NCBI GenBank assembly: GCA_947174915.1
Contig: CAMWKV010000007.1
Span: 1 to 32,220 of the forward strand
From: an uncultured Porphyromonadaceae bacterium
GTDB taxonomy: Bacteria > Bacteroidota > Bacteroidia > Bacteroidales > Muribaculaceae
Reading direction: 5' to 3'
DNA: 32,220 bases
Both the position numbers and the translations under genes were made by a program. Shown here in pieces: positions 1-8,647 of the stretch; within the stretch, counting starts at the first letter, position 1, and each line of letters opens with the position of its first letter. The notes under the pieces were generated by a model that saw only the letters and a list, made by a program, of their open reading frames with translations, was not told the origin of the DNA and did no database searches.

Positions 1-650
1 GCAACATGGGTCTCCAGGCACGCCTCATGTCGCAGGCCATGCGCAAGCTCACCGGCACTATCTCGCGCACCAACACTACTGCCATCTTCATCAACCAGCT
101 ACGCGAGAAGATAGGTCAGATGTTCGGCCCCACCGAGACTACTACCGGTGGTAACGCTCTCAAATTCTACGCCTCCGTGCGTATCGACATCCGCTCGCGT
201 ACCACCATCAAGGACGGCGATAATGTCCTCGGCCGTCACACTGCCGTGAAAGTGGTGAAGAACAAGGTTGCGCCTCCCTTCAAGCGCGCCGAATTCGACA
301 TCATGTTCGGCGAAGGCATCTCCCGCTCGAGCGAGCTCATCGACCTCGGCGTCGAACTGGACATCATCACCAAGAGCGGCTCGTGGTTCAGCTACAACGG
401 CTCTAAGCTCGCCCAGGGACGCGAGGCTGCCAAGCGTATGCTTGAGGACAACCCCGAACTGGCGGCAGAAATCGAAGCACGCATCACCGAAGCCCTCGCC
501 GTGAGCGACCCCTTCACCAAGGGAACCGACAAAAAAGCTGCTAAGGCCGCCGACAAGGACGATGACGCCGATGCCGACAATGATGCCGACGCTCTGACGG
601 ACGACCTGGACGATCTGCCCGACGAATTCTCCATCGAAGAGGACCTCTAA
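1..650 (+). CDS. recA: Recombinase RecA, C-terminal part (5' end outside window)
   Basis: Frame open from window start; '[42 protein letters not shown]' is characteristic RecA core, followed by an acidic C-terminal tail. Confidence 0.97.
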   Translation, partial: NMGLQARLMSQAMRKLTGTISRTNTTAIFINQLREKIGQMFGPTETTTGGNALKFYASVRIDIRSRTTIKDGDNVLGRHTAVKVVKNKVAPPFKRAEFDIMFGEGISRSSELIDLGVELDIITKSGSWFSYNGSKLAQGREAAKRMLEDNPELAAEIEARITEALAVSDPFTKGTDKKAAKAADKDDDADADNDADALTDDLDDLPDEFSIEEDL

Positions 651-693
651 AGCAGTCTCCGGATTCGGTTCCGGCATCAAAATGGCTTCTCTG

Positions 694-774
694 ACGTAGG
701 GTAGCTCCACGGAGCGACCGCCGACCCACCAATGCGCAGCCCGGAAGCGGTCGCTCCATGGAGCGACCCTACGT
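694..774. repeat. Large intergenic inverted repeat (28-nt arms 694-721 and 747-774, 26/28 matching, 25-nt spacer)
   Basis: acgtagggtagctccacggagcgaccgc / gcggtcgctccatggagcgaccctacgt; each arm carries a GCTCCAYGGAGC palindrome. Confidence 0.85.
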
Positions 775-861
775 GTATGACGGCTCACCTCTTACTTCCG
801 TACTTACTAAAGTGAGAGGAGCCATATTGACAGTGCGTCACCATTATAAAACGAACTCACC

Positions 862-3264
862 ATGAAAAAGAAAAACTATACCCCCGACGTATGCCCCGAG
901 GGCATGTCCATCGCCGATTGGCAGATCAATCTCCGCCGGCAAGCCGCCGAGAAGGGGCAGTTCATCATCCATGAACTGCCGGACCGCAACGTGCCGGGAG
1001 CCTTCGCCGTGGTGAGTCCGAAGACGCAGAGCAAATACCGCGTACTATATCACGGCGCAGGCAACCAGTGGAACTCCTGCGACTGTATGGACTTCCGCAC
1101 CAACGGTCTGGGCACATGCAAGCACCTCGAGGCCGTAGAACAGTGGCTCACCCGCCGCGGCCGGAAAGCCGACGCGCGCCTGCCGCGCAACAGTGGCATC
1201 GACGTACTCTATTCGCCCGACGGCCGCAAGATTCGCCTGCGCACAGGCTCCGGCTCGCCCGAAGAGCTGTCGCTGGCCGCCATGCGTTACTTCGACGACG
1301 CCGGCATCGCCAACGAGGGCATAGTGGCCGACATCCCCACTTTCATCGACCACGCCAAGCGTCTCGAACCGCGCTTCCACTGCACCGCCGACGCCCTCAA
1401 CCTCATCCTCGAGGAGCGCGACCGTCGCCGCCGTCACGAGCTCGCCGCGGCCATCGACGAGGAGGAAATTGCCGGCATCCTCTCAGCACGCCTTCTACCC
1501 TATCAGTGCTACGGCGTACGCTTTGCCTTCCGCGCCGGACGGTCACTCATAGCCGACCAGATGGGCCTCGGCAAGACCATCGAGGCACTCGCCACAGCAC
1601 AGCTATTTAAGAAATACAGCATGGTGGCATCGGTGGTGGTGGTGTGTCCGTCGTCGCTCAAATATCAGTGGAAGAAGGAGATAGAACGCTTCACCGGCGA
1701 GAGCGTAGTGGTGATAGAAGGCGTACACACCCGTCGCCGACAGATGTACGACCTCCCCGCCATGTACAAGATAGTGTCGTACCACACTCTGGCCAACGAC
1801 ATGAAAGCCATAGGCTCGCTCCATACCGACCTCCTCATCATGGACGAGGTGCAGCGCCTCAAGAACTGGAACACGCAGATAGCGCGCGCCGCCAGACGCA
1901 TAGAGAGCGAGTACGCAGTCATACTGTCCGGCACACCGCTCGAGAACCGTATCGAGGAACTGTACTCCGTCATGCAGTTCGTCGACCAGTACGCCCTCGG
2001 GCCTTATCACGACTTCATGCAGCGTAGCATCATCAAGTCCGACACTGGCAAGGTGACCGGCTACCGCGACCTACACACCGTGTCGGAGAGGCTGAGCGAC
2101 TGCATGATACGTCGCACCAAGAGCCAGGTGGCGCTGCAGCTACCCGAGCGGCGCGACAAGGTACTCTTCGTCACCATGACTGCCGAGCAGCAGGCCATCC
2201 ACAACGATGCCCAGAGCACCGTGGCACAGCTCGCCAATAAATGGCAACGGCAGAGATTCCTGTCCGAGAAGGACCGCAAGCGACTCCTCCTGTCACTCGG
2301 ACAGATGCGCATGGTATGCGACAGCACATATATCCTTGACCAGCACACACGCTTCGGCTCAAAGCTCTCCGAGGTGATGGAAATCATCGACAACGCCCGC
2401 GCAGAGAACGAGAAAGTAGTGGTATTCAGTCAGTGGGAACGCATGACACGCCTCGTTGCTGAAGAGCTCGAGCGCCTCGGCATCGGCTACGAATACCTCC
2501 ACGGCGGCATACCATCCCATCGCCGTGGCACCATGACGGAGCGCTTCTCCTCCGACCCGGCCTGCACGGTGTTCCTCAGCACTGACGCCGGCAGCACGGG
2601 CCTCAACCTCCAGGCAGCATCCACCATCGTCAACATCGACCTACCATGGAATCCTGCCGTACTCGAGCAGCGCATAGCACGCATACACCGCATAGGGCAG
2701 CGCCACAACATCCAGGTAATCAACCTTGTGGCTGCCGACACCATAGAGGAGCGTATGCTCACCACTCTCGACTTCAAGCGCAATCTTTTCGAAGGCATCT
2801 TCGATGGAGGCGATGACAGCATCACCCTCGACGACAACCGCCTGACACGTCTCGCTGCTGCTGTAGCCACCCTCTTTGACGACGAGACGGACGAGACGAC
2901 CGAAGCTGCACCCGCCGCAGATACTGCCTCCGAAGCCGAGGCCTCATCCGAAGCGGAAGCCTCAGCCGACGCAGAGGACACCTCCGTCTCTGAGGCCGCA
3001 GATAAAAACATCGAAGAAGAAGGCAAGCACCGAAGCTCGCCGGCACAAGACCCTGAAAGTCAAGCCAATCCCGCGGTCATCCTCGGCACAGCACTCTCGG
3101 CACTCGGACGAACATTAGCCAGCGAAGAAAGCCGCAAAGCCCTCGTCGACAGCATAGTGACCACCGACAGCGAAGGCCACACCGAGCTCCGCATACCCAT
3201 CGATAACAAGGAAACCGTAGCCACCCTCCTCACCGCCATCTCCCGCCTCTTCACCTCAAAATAA
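862..3264 (+). CDS. SNF2-family DEAD/DEAH helicase with N-terminal SWIM zinc finger
   Basis: SWIM CxCx(n)CxH (CDCMDFRTNGLGTCKH); Walker A DQMGLGKTIEALA; DEVQ box; GSTGLNLQAAS...RIHRIGQ motifs. Confidence 0.93.
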   Translation: MKKKNYTPDVCPEGMSIADWQINLRRQAAEKGQFIIHELPDRNVPGAFAVVSPKTQSKYRVLYHGAGNQWNSCDCMDFRTNGLGTCKHLEAVEQWLTRRGRKADARLPRNSGIDVLYSPDGRKIRLRTGSGSPEELSLAAMRYFDDAGIANEGIVADIPTFIDHAKRLEPRFHCTADALNLILEERDRRRRHELAAAIDEEEIAGILSARLLPYQCYGVRFAFRAGRSLIADQMGLGKTIEALATAQLFKKYSMVASVVVVCPSSLKYQWKKEIERFTGESVVVIEGVHTRRRQMYDLPAMYKIVSYHTLANDMKAIGSLHTDLLIMDEVQRLKNWNTQIARAARRIESEYAVILSGTPLENRIEELYSVMQFVDQYALGPYHDFMQRSIIKSDTGKVTGYRDLHTVSERLSDCMIRRTKSQVALQLPERRDKVLFVTMTAEQQAIHNDAQSTVAQLANKWQRQRFLSEKDRKRLLLSLGQMRMVCDSTYILDQHTRFGSKLSEVMEIIDNARAENEKVVVFSQWERMTRLVAEELERLGIGYEYLHGGIPSHRRGTMTERFSSDPACTVFLSTDAGSTGLNLQAASTIVNIDLPWNPAVLEQRIARIHRIGQRHNIQVINLVAADTIEERMLTTLDFKRNLFEGIFDGGDDSITLDDNRLTRLAAAVATLFDDETDETTEAAPAADTASEAEASSEAEASADAEDTSVSEAADKNIEEEGKHRSSPAQDPESQANPAVILGTALSALGRTLASEESRKALVDSIVTTDSEGHTELRIPIDNKETVATLLTAISRLFTSK

Positions 3265-3305
3265 AAAGCGCCCCGCAGGGTGACTGCAAGGTATCAGTAA
3301 GTCTG

Positions 3306-3983
3306 TCAATCCTCCAGCAGGTCAGGACGGAGGCGTCGCGTGCGCTCCATAGCCTGCTCGTGACGCCACTCATCTATCTTCGCCTGATGGCCTGAAAGCA
3401 GAATCTGAGGCACCTCCCAGCCATTGTACACCGCCGGACGAGTGTAAATAGGCGGCTCCAGCAGATTGTCCTGGAACGAATCCGTCAGCGCGCTCTGCTC
3501 ATCACCGATAGCTCCCGGGATAAGACGTACGATAGCATCCGTGATGATAGCCGCCGGCAACTCGCCACCGGTCAGCACATAGTCGCCGATAGAAATCTCC
3601 TTAGTGATAAGGTGCTCGCGGATACGGTAGTCGATACCCTTGTAGTGACCGCAGAGAATGATGATATTGTCAAGCAGCGACATAGAATTCGCCATACGCT
3701 GATTGAACACCTCACCGTCCGGCGCGGTGAAAATCACCTCATCATAGTGACGCTCCGCCTTGAGAGCACTGATACATCTATCGACAGGCTCCACCTGAAT
3801 CACCATACCCGCATCACCACCGAAAGGATAGTCATCCACCTTGCGGTAGCGGTTCGTGGTATAGTCGCGGAGATTGTGCACCTTGATAGTGCAAAGCCCC
3901 TTATCCTGAGCACGTTTGAGGATAGAACAGTTCAGGGGTGATTCCAGCATTTCGGGAAGGACAGTGATGATATCGATACGCAT
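3306..3983 (-). CDS. trmD: tRNA (guanine-N1)-methyltransferase
   Basis: [17 protein letters not shown]..., [25 protein letters not shown] signature. Confidence 0.97.
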   Translation of the reverse strand: MRIDIITVLPEMLESPLNCSILKRAQDKGLCTIKVHNLRDYTTNRYRKVDDYPFGGDAGMVIQVEPVDRCISALKAERHYDEVIFTAPDGEVFNQRMANSMSLLDNIIILCGHYKGIDYRIREHLITKEISIGDYVLTGGELPAAIITDAIVRLIPGAIGDEQSALTDSFQDNLLEPPIYTRPAVYNGWEVPQILLSGHQAKIDEWRHEQAMERTRRLRPDLLED

Positions 3984-4041
3984 GACAAATATTTTCCTGC
4001 AAAATTACAGAAACTCCCCCTCACTTCCAAATCCCCCGCTA

Positions 4042-4734
4042 CTAAGGCATCTTATTCTTTAGTTTGTCCAGTTCCTTTTTGCAGAACGATAAAATCACCT
4101 TACCCAAGAGAAATTTTTCAGTAGAGTACAAGCTCGGTTTACCGGCCATATCCCGTTGAAAATTAAGCTCAGAGTTTGTGATTGCATTTTCGAGTAACAC
4201 AGGATGCAACTGGAAGTTAAAACCACCGGTTATTTTAGCATCCACAAATTGTTTGAAGGTCACATACTGTTCCACATCCTCTGCTTTAATTGAGTCATAG
4301 AGATGATAATAGAGCCATAATTCAAAACACGGATTACACTGAGCTACACACCATGCCGAATATGGCTTGACTTCATCGTATTCATCTGATATTGAATTAT
4401 TTTTACGGCTACAATACTCTCTGAGAACATCTATCTTACCGTGTTCCTCCCATTGGTCGGTATCTATAGCGAACCATATCTGATCCTGTTGCATATAGTC
4501 AATGATATATCGACAGGAATCACTGAAGAATATACGTTCGGCCAACTCAAGTAATTTAACGGGATCGGTATGCCCGTCTTCCGATGGCACTGCTATTATC
4601 TCAAGATTCGAGGACAGACCCTCAAAGAACTTATAATAATCCGGCTCAGTACCATTGCCCTCGCATATGACGTAAATCTTGTTGGCATTCTTGGAGGGAG
4701 CCAGTTTATGATAATCTTTTCTTCGAGCTATCAT
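4042..4734 (-). CDS. RloB-like protein (putative defense-associated Toprim/RloB family)
   Basis: KIYVICEGNGTEPDYYKFFEGL N-terminus typical of RloB; coupled 1 nt downstream of an AAA ATPase. Confidence 0.8.
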   Translation of the reverse strand: MIARRKDYHKLAPSKNANKIYVICEGNGTEPDYYKFFEGLSSNLEIIAVPSEDGHTDPVKLLELAERIFFSDSCRYIIDYMQQDQIWFAIDTDQWEEHGKIDVLREYCSRKNNSISDEYDEVKPYSAWCVAQCNPCFELWLYYHLYDSIKAEDVEQYVTFKQFVDAKITGGFNFQLHPVLLENAITNSELNFQRDMAGKPSLYSTEKFLLGKVILSFCKKELDKLKNKMP

Positions 4735-4735
4735 A

Positions 4736-6061
4736 TCACCAGTTCAAGTCTGAAAGATTCGACAAAAATGGAATAGCGCCGTAACGGCCATGGAGATAGC
4801 CATTCTCTATATTTGCCGTCTTGTGGACATTATAGTCACTCAGTGGATAGAGTTGAGTAGCCTGTTCCACATCCTTTTGAGCGAACCATATCTCGTCCGG
4901 ACGAAATATTGACTGATCAAGTAGACAGCTCTCGTGAGTTGTAAAGATAATCTGCCCCTTGGCAGAAGTATTTTCCGAAATCCTGCTCATGATAGTCTTT
5001 ATCATAATAGGATGAATGCTGCGCTCTATCTCGTCGACGATAAAAATCCTGCTCTCTTTCAATATCCAGTAAAGTAAGGGAAGATACTCGATGAGCCGAC
5101 GCGTACCATCTGATTCATCCATCACCTGCATCTCTATATCTTTACCATCACGGGTGCGATGGACGGTAACTATCGACTTCAGAAATATAGTGTCATTCTC
5201 ACAGACTATATTAGAAAGATAGCTATACATGTTCTTCTGGAACATTACAGGTTCGCCGGGATTTTCTCTGGCAGCTTCGATGGCACGTGACAAGCCGGGG
5301 TCGCCCTTGGCATCTTCAATGTCCACCACTTCTTTTTTTACATCAAGGCGATAGATACCGGTCTGAAATTTCGGGAATACAGAATTGATATAGTCTTTGA
5401 ATTCAGCATCCGAGTCCATATAGTGCGAGATATACCCCATCTTCATATCAGGAAGCACCACCTGAAGATCTATCAGCCAACGGTAAGCCTCCGCTATCGG
5501 CGGGAACTCCTGAGGATAATACTTGCCGAAAAAAGCCAGCAAGAGCATATCGGGCCGCACAATACGCGTCAATACATCGGAGAACGTTTTATTATCCTCC
5601 TCTGAAATCTCGGACGGGGAGAGGGATATTTCGTTGCCTTTGCGCACAAAGAGTGGGATATCGTCCTTCTTCTCACATAGATAGAGTTCTTCCTGCTCAA
5701 TCTGCGTGCGAGTAAATACGATATGATAGTAATATATCGATTCGTTGACGAAGAACTCTATCGCCAACTCCGACGGCTTCATTCTGCTCTCGGCATCAAA
5801 CTTGAAAAACAAATCATCTGCGAAATAAACATCACCCAATTTTTCTTCAAGCATCATCTGCTTTAACAGATATATACAGCGGAGGAGATTACTTTTTCCC
5901 GCACCGTTGGCACCATATACGGCACTCATTCGCAAGGCCGTCACATGACCGCATTTTACCTTATGCCAGTCATGACTATGACTCTTACTGGAGGGAAAGG
6001 TGTTGAACTCTACAGCATCCTTGAACGATAGAATATTTTCAGCGGCAAATCGTAATAGCAT
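4736..6061 (-). CDS. AAA15/RloA-like ATP-binding protein
   Basis: LRFAAENILSFKDAVEF, Walker A GANGAGKSN, IFIVDEIERSIHP Walker B, TTHES. Confidence 0.85.
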   Translation of the reverse strand: MLLRFAAENILSFKDAVEFNTFPSSKSHSHDWHKVKCGHVTALRMSAVYGANGAGKSNLLRCIYLLKQMMLEEKLGDVYFADDLFFKFDAESRMKPSELAIEFFVNESIYYYHIVFTRTQIEQEELYLCEKKDDIPLFVRKGNEISLSPSEISEEDNKTFSDVLTRIVRPDMLLLAFFGKYYPQEFPPIAEAYRWLIDLQVVLPDMKMGYISHYMDSDAEFKDYINSVFPKFQTGIYRLDVKKEVVDIEDAKGDPGLSRAIEAARENPGEPVMFQKNMYSYLSNIVCENDTIFLKSIVTVHRTRDGKDIEMQVMDESDGTRRLIEYLPLLYWILKESRIFIVDEIERSIHPIMIKTIMSRISENTSAKGQIIFTTHESCLLDQSIFRPDEIWFAQKDVEQATQLYPLSDYNVHKTANIENGYLHGRYGAIPFLSNLSDLNW

Positions 6062-6242
6062 AAATCATATTCCGTTTAAACTTCACCGCAAAGATAATCA
6101 TTAATCCCATATAAGCAAAATTAAATTCAATTACTCAAAAGAATCCGTTAATTTTTAACGCAACAAACCTAATATCTCTCCTATATCAGATTATTGTACA
6201 CACGATATAAATAGATTTATATATAAATTTATAATTGTTATA

Positions 6243-6274
6243 TTTGCCAATTACAATATTTATATATAACTTTG
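6243..6274 (+). promoter_or_regulatory. Bacteroidetes-type promoter (-33 TTTG, 20-nt spacer, -7 TAACTTTG)
   Basis: TTTG 6243-6246 and TAACTTTG 6267-6274 upstream of the XRE gene. Confidence 0.6.
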
Positions 6275-6317
6275 CAGCAAAATAAAAATATCAACGTTCC
6301 GGTCACCGTAGAACAAC

Positions 6318-6806
6318 ATGAATTTCATGAAAAAAATAACTTTGCAGCCCACACCTAATTCCAAAGCTACTATTTTGAGCAACAAAGTAGTAGAAGTAAC
6401 GGCGCCCGATGGCGAAGTATTCCAAGTGCTATGCCAAGCAGGACAATATATCAGCGAAGCAACGCGCGACCACGAGTTATTCTTGATCGAGAGTATCTTT
6501 GACAATTGTTTTTCAGACGACAAAGAGCAGATGCTCAATAACATATGGAAAAATGCAATGTCAAACGAACTCTCCTTCATCGGAATAAGTCCCGGAGACA
6601 GGCAATGTGAACGAAGCCGTATCGGTGCCCGCATCAAACAGATACGAACAGAGCGAGGAATCGAAGCTCGCGACCTTGCCACTCTCGTGGGTATTGACCC
6701 CGCCAACTTAAGCCGAATAGAAAATGGGAAATACTCCGTCGGAATAGACATCCTGTCTAAGATTGCAGCCTCATTAGGTAAGAAAATTGACTTAATAGAT
6801 ATCTGA
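6318..6806 (+). CDS. XRE-family HTH protein (HTH at C-terminus)
   Basis: IGARIKQIRTERGIEARDLATLVGIDPANLSRIENGKYSVGIDILSKIAASLG. Confidence 0.85.
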   Translation: MNFMKKITLQPTPNSKATILSNKVVEVTAPDGEVFQVLCQAGQYISEATRDHELFLIESIFDNCFSDDKEQMLNNIWKNAMSNELSFIGISPGDRQCERSRIGARIKQIRTERGIEARDLATLVGIDPANLSRIENGKYSVGIDILSKIAASLGKKIDLIDI

Positions 6807-6807
6807 A

Positions 6808-7902
6808 ATGACTAACCATTTACATGCCCTCAATCGGGATAATCACCTCATACACATAAACGACGCCCAAAAAGGAAAGGAACACAGCTATACTTGTCCC
6901 GCCTGTGGGGCACCTATGATACCTAAACAAGGTAAAAAACAAGCTTGGCACTTCGCACATAAAGCCGACAAGGAAAATTGCTGTGCCGAGACATATCTCT
7001 ACAAAGTAGCAAAGCTCCGCATTAAGCAGTGCTTTGAAGAATCCTCGTCCTTTATCATCAAACCCGCTCAACGAGTAATTTGTAATGTAGAAGACTGCCC
7101 TGTAGGCCGATTAAAGCCTTGTGAATGGGAAAAGGAAGGTTCTCCTATTAACTTGAAAGAGAACTATGATACATGCGTCATTGATGCAATGTCAGACAAA
7201 TTTCATGCAGATTTATTGATTGTGTCTAAATCAAATGAAAACATTCCTCCGATACTAATTAATATCTCAGTCTCCACTACATATTGTGAACCTTGTGCAG
7301 TAACAGACTATAAGAAAATAAATCTACATATCAGTAGTGAGGAAGATTTATTGGAAATAGTAGGCAAAGCGACCATAAGCGAAACTATCAAAGAACCTGA
7401 GCAAAGGAATCCCTACGACAACGATAATGAGGAATATGAAGAATCTGAGCTTGATGAAGATATATCAATCCCCACTATCTTCTATAACTTCGATGATACT
7501 CCAGTATTTGAAAGACCAGACGAAAAACATCAGGCATATAAACATAGTTGGTGGATTAAACCTAACTATGGGTATCAATCTGATGAACCATCTGTTTTTT
7601 ATGGGTCAGGACGGTGTTTATCCTCTAATATTTCAAGCATCGAAAACTCAGTATTCTGCATACAGGCAAGATATAAAATTAATCGTGATTTTGCATTTAA
7701 GATATTAGCTCAAATCAATATCGGAATTAGATACTGCCCTATGTGTGAATTCTATGAATGGAATCGCTGTACAGAAAACCCTCCTTGTCCTACATACGCA
7801 GACAAATATGAAGCACAAAAGTGTAAGTTTTTCAAACAAAAGATTGATAAAACAGAAGAAATCCCCGAATATAAGGTGTATATAAATGGAAAGCCGCGCT
7901 AA
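6808..7902 (+). CDS. CoiA-like / zinc-ribbon nuclease-fold protein
   Basis: N-terminal YTCPACGAPMIPKQGKKQAWHFAHK, middle HADLLIVSKSNENIPPILINISVSTTYC, C-terminal Cys cluster; begins 1 nt after the XRE stop. Confidence 0.6.
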   Translation: MTNHLHALNRDNHLIHINDAQKGKEHSYTCPACGAPMIPKQGKKQAWHFAHKADKENCCAETYLYKVAKLRIKQCFEESSSFIIKPAQRVICNVEDCPVGRLKPCEWEKEGSPINLKENYDTCVIDAMSDKFHADLLIVSKSNENIPPILINISVSTTYCEPCAVTDYKKINLHISSEEDLLEIVGKATISETIKEPEQRNPYDNDNEEYEESELDEDISIPTIFYNFDDTPVFERPDEKHQAYKHSWWIKPNYGYQSDEPSVFYGSGRCLSSNISSIENSVFCIQARYKINRDFAFKILAQINIGIRYCPMCEFYEWNRCTENPPCPTYADKYEAQKCKFFKQKIDKTEEIPEYKVYINGKPR

Positions 7903-8498
7903 AACTCTATGCCAAGGCGGAGGGCGGGCATTACGTCGTAGCCGGTATAGTGGCCGCCGGTGGGTCGGCTCCACATGCCTTCTTCTTCGTTCCAGCCACT
8001 GATATATTCATCATGGCGGACACCGCGCATGTTCACTCCCAGTGCCAGATTGATGGCCACGCGGCTGCCCCAGCTGAATCTGTAGCCCAATGTGAGGGCA
8101 CCGGAGAATGATCCATGCTCGAGCAGATTACAGCCCATGCGAAGATCGGCAAACGGAGTGAAGCGCCCGAAGCGAAGGTCTGTGCGGATATCGGCAAAGA
8201 GCGGCAGGTATTTCAATGTCGCATCGCTGGTATAATAATCCTGGTCATTGAGCATCCACACGAAACTCATGCCGCCGCCAACGAACAGATGAGGATTGAA
8301 CTGATAGCCATGCACTGTGCCGAAACCGAGCCAGAAATCCGAGTCACCGCCTTCGCCGGCAAGAAAACCGAGATTGGGAAATAAGAAACACTCCGCATCC
8401 ACAAAGCCGCGATATCCCTTCTGAGGGTCACGCCCGCGTGCATCCGCGCCCCCGGCACAAAGGATAAAAAGAATGATGGCTATTATAATTTTCCGCAT
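7899..8498 (-). CDS. Outer-membrane beta-barrel-like hypothetical protein with signal peptide
   Basis: MRKIIIAIILFILCAGGADA signal; aromatic/glycine alternation, terminal PALRLGIEF. Confidence 0.65.
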   Translation of the reverse strand: MRKIIIAIILFILCAGGADARGRDPQKGYRGFVDAECFLFPNLGFLAGEGGDSDFWLGFGTVHGYQFNPHLFVGGGMSFVWMLNDQDYYTSDATLKYLPLFADIRTDLRFGRFTPFADLRMGCNLLEHGSFSGALTLGYRFSWGSRVAINLALGVNMRGVRHDEYISGWNEEEGMWSRPTGGHYTGYDVMPALRLGIEF

Positions 8499-8632
8499 AT
8501 CGTCTTAACTGAATTTTCCGATTATTCATAAGTGAATACAGAACTTCTCGGCAAATATACACAAATTTTTGGTAATGATTAGGTGCCTCGATTTTATTTG
8601 CCGGGGCGTAGGGGAGTTTGGCGGATTATTGT

Positions 8633-8640
8633 TATCTTTG
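8633..8640 (+). promoter_or_regulatory. -7 promoter element TATCTTTG 8 bp upstream of the dnaX ATG
   Basis: Exact TAnnTTTG match at 8633-8640; ATG at 8648. Confidence 0.5.
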
Positions 8641-8647
8641 CGGCAAT

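Noticed and set aside
2876-3118. 80-aa plus-strand ORF overlapping the SNF2 C-terminus
   Set aside because: Alternative frame of the A/E-rich tail; no independent support
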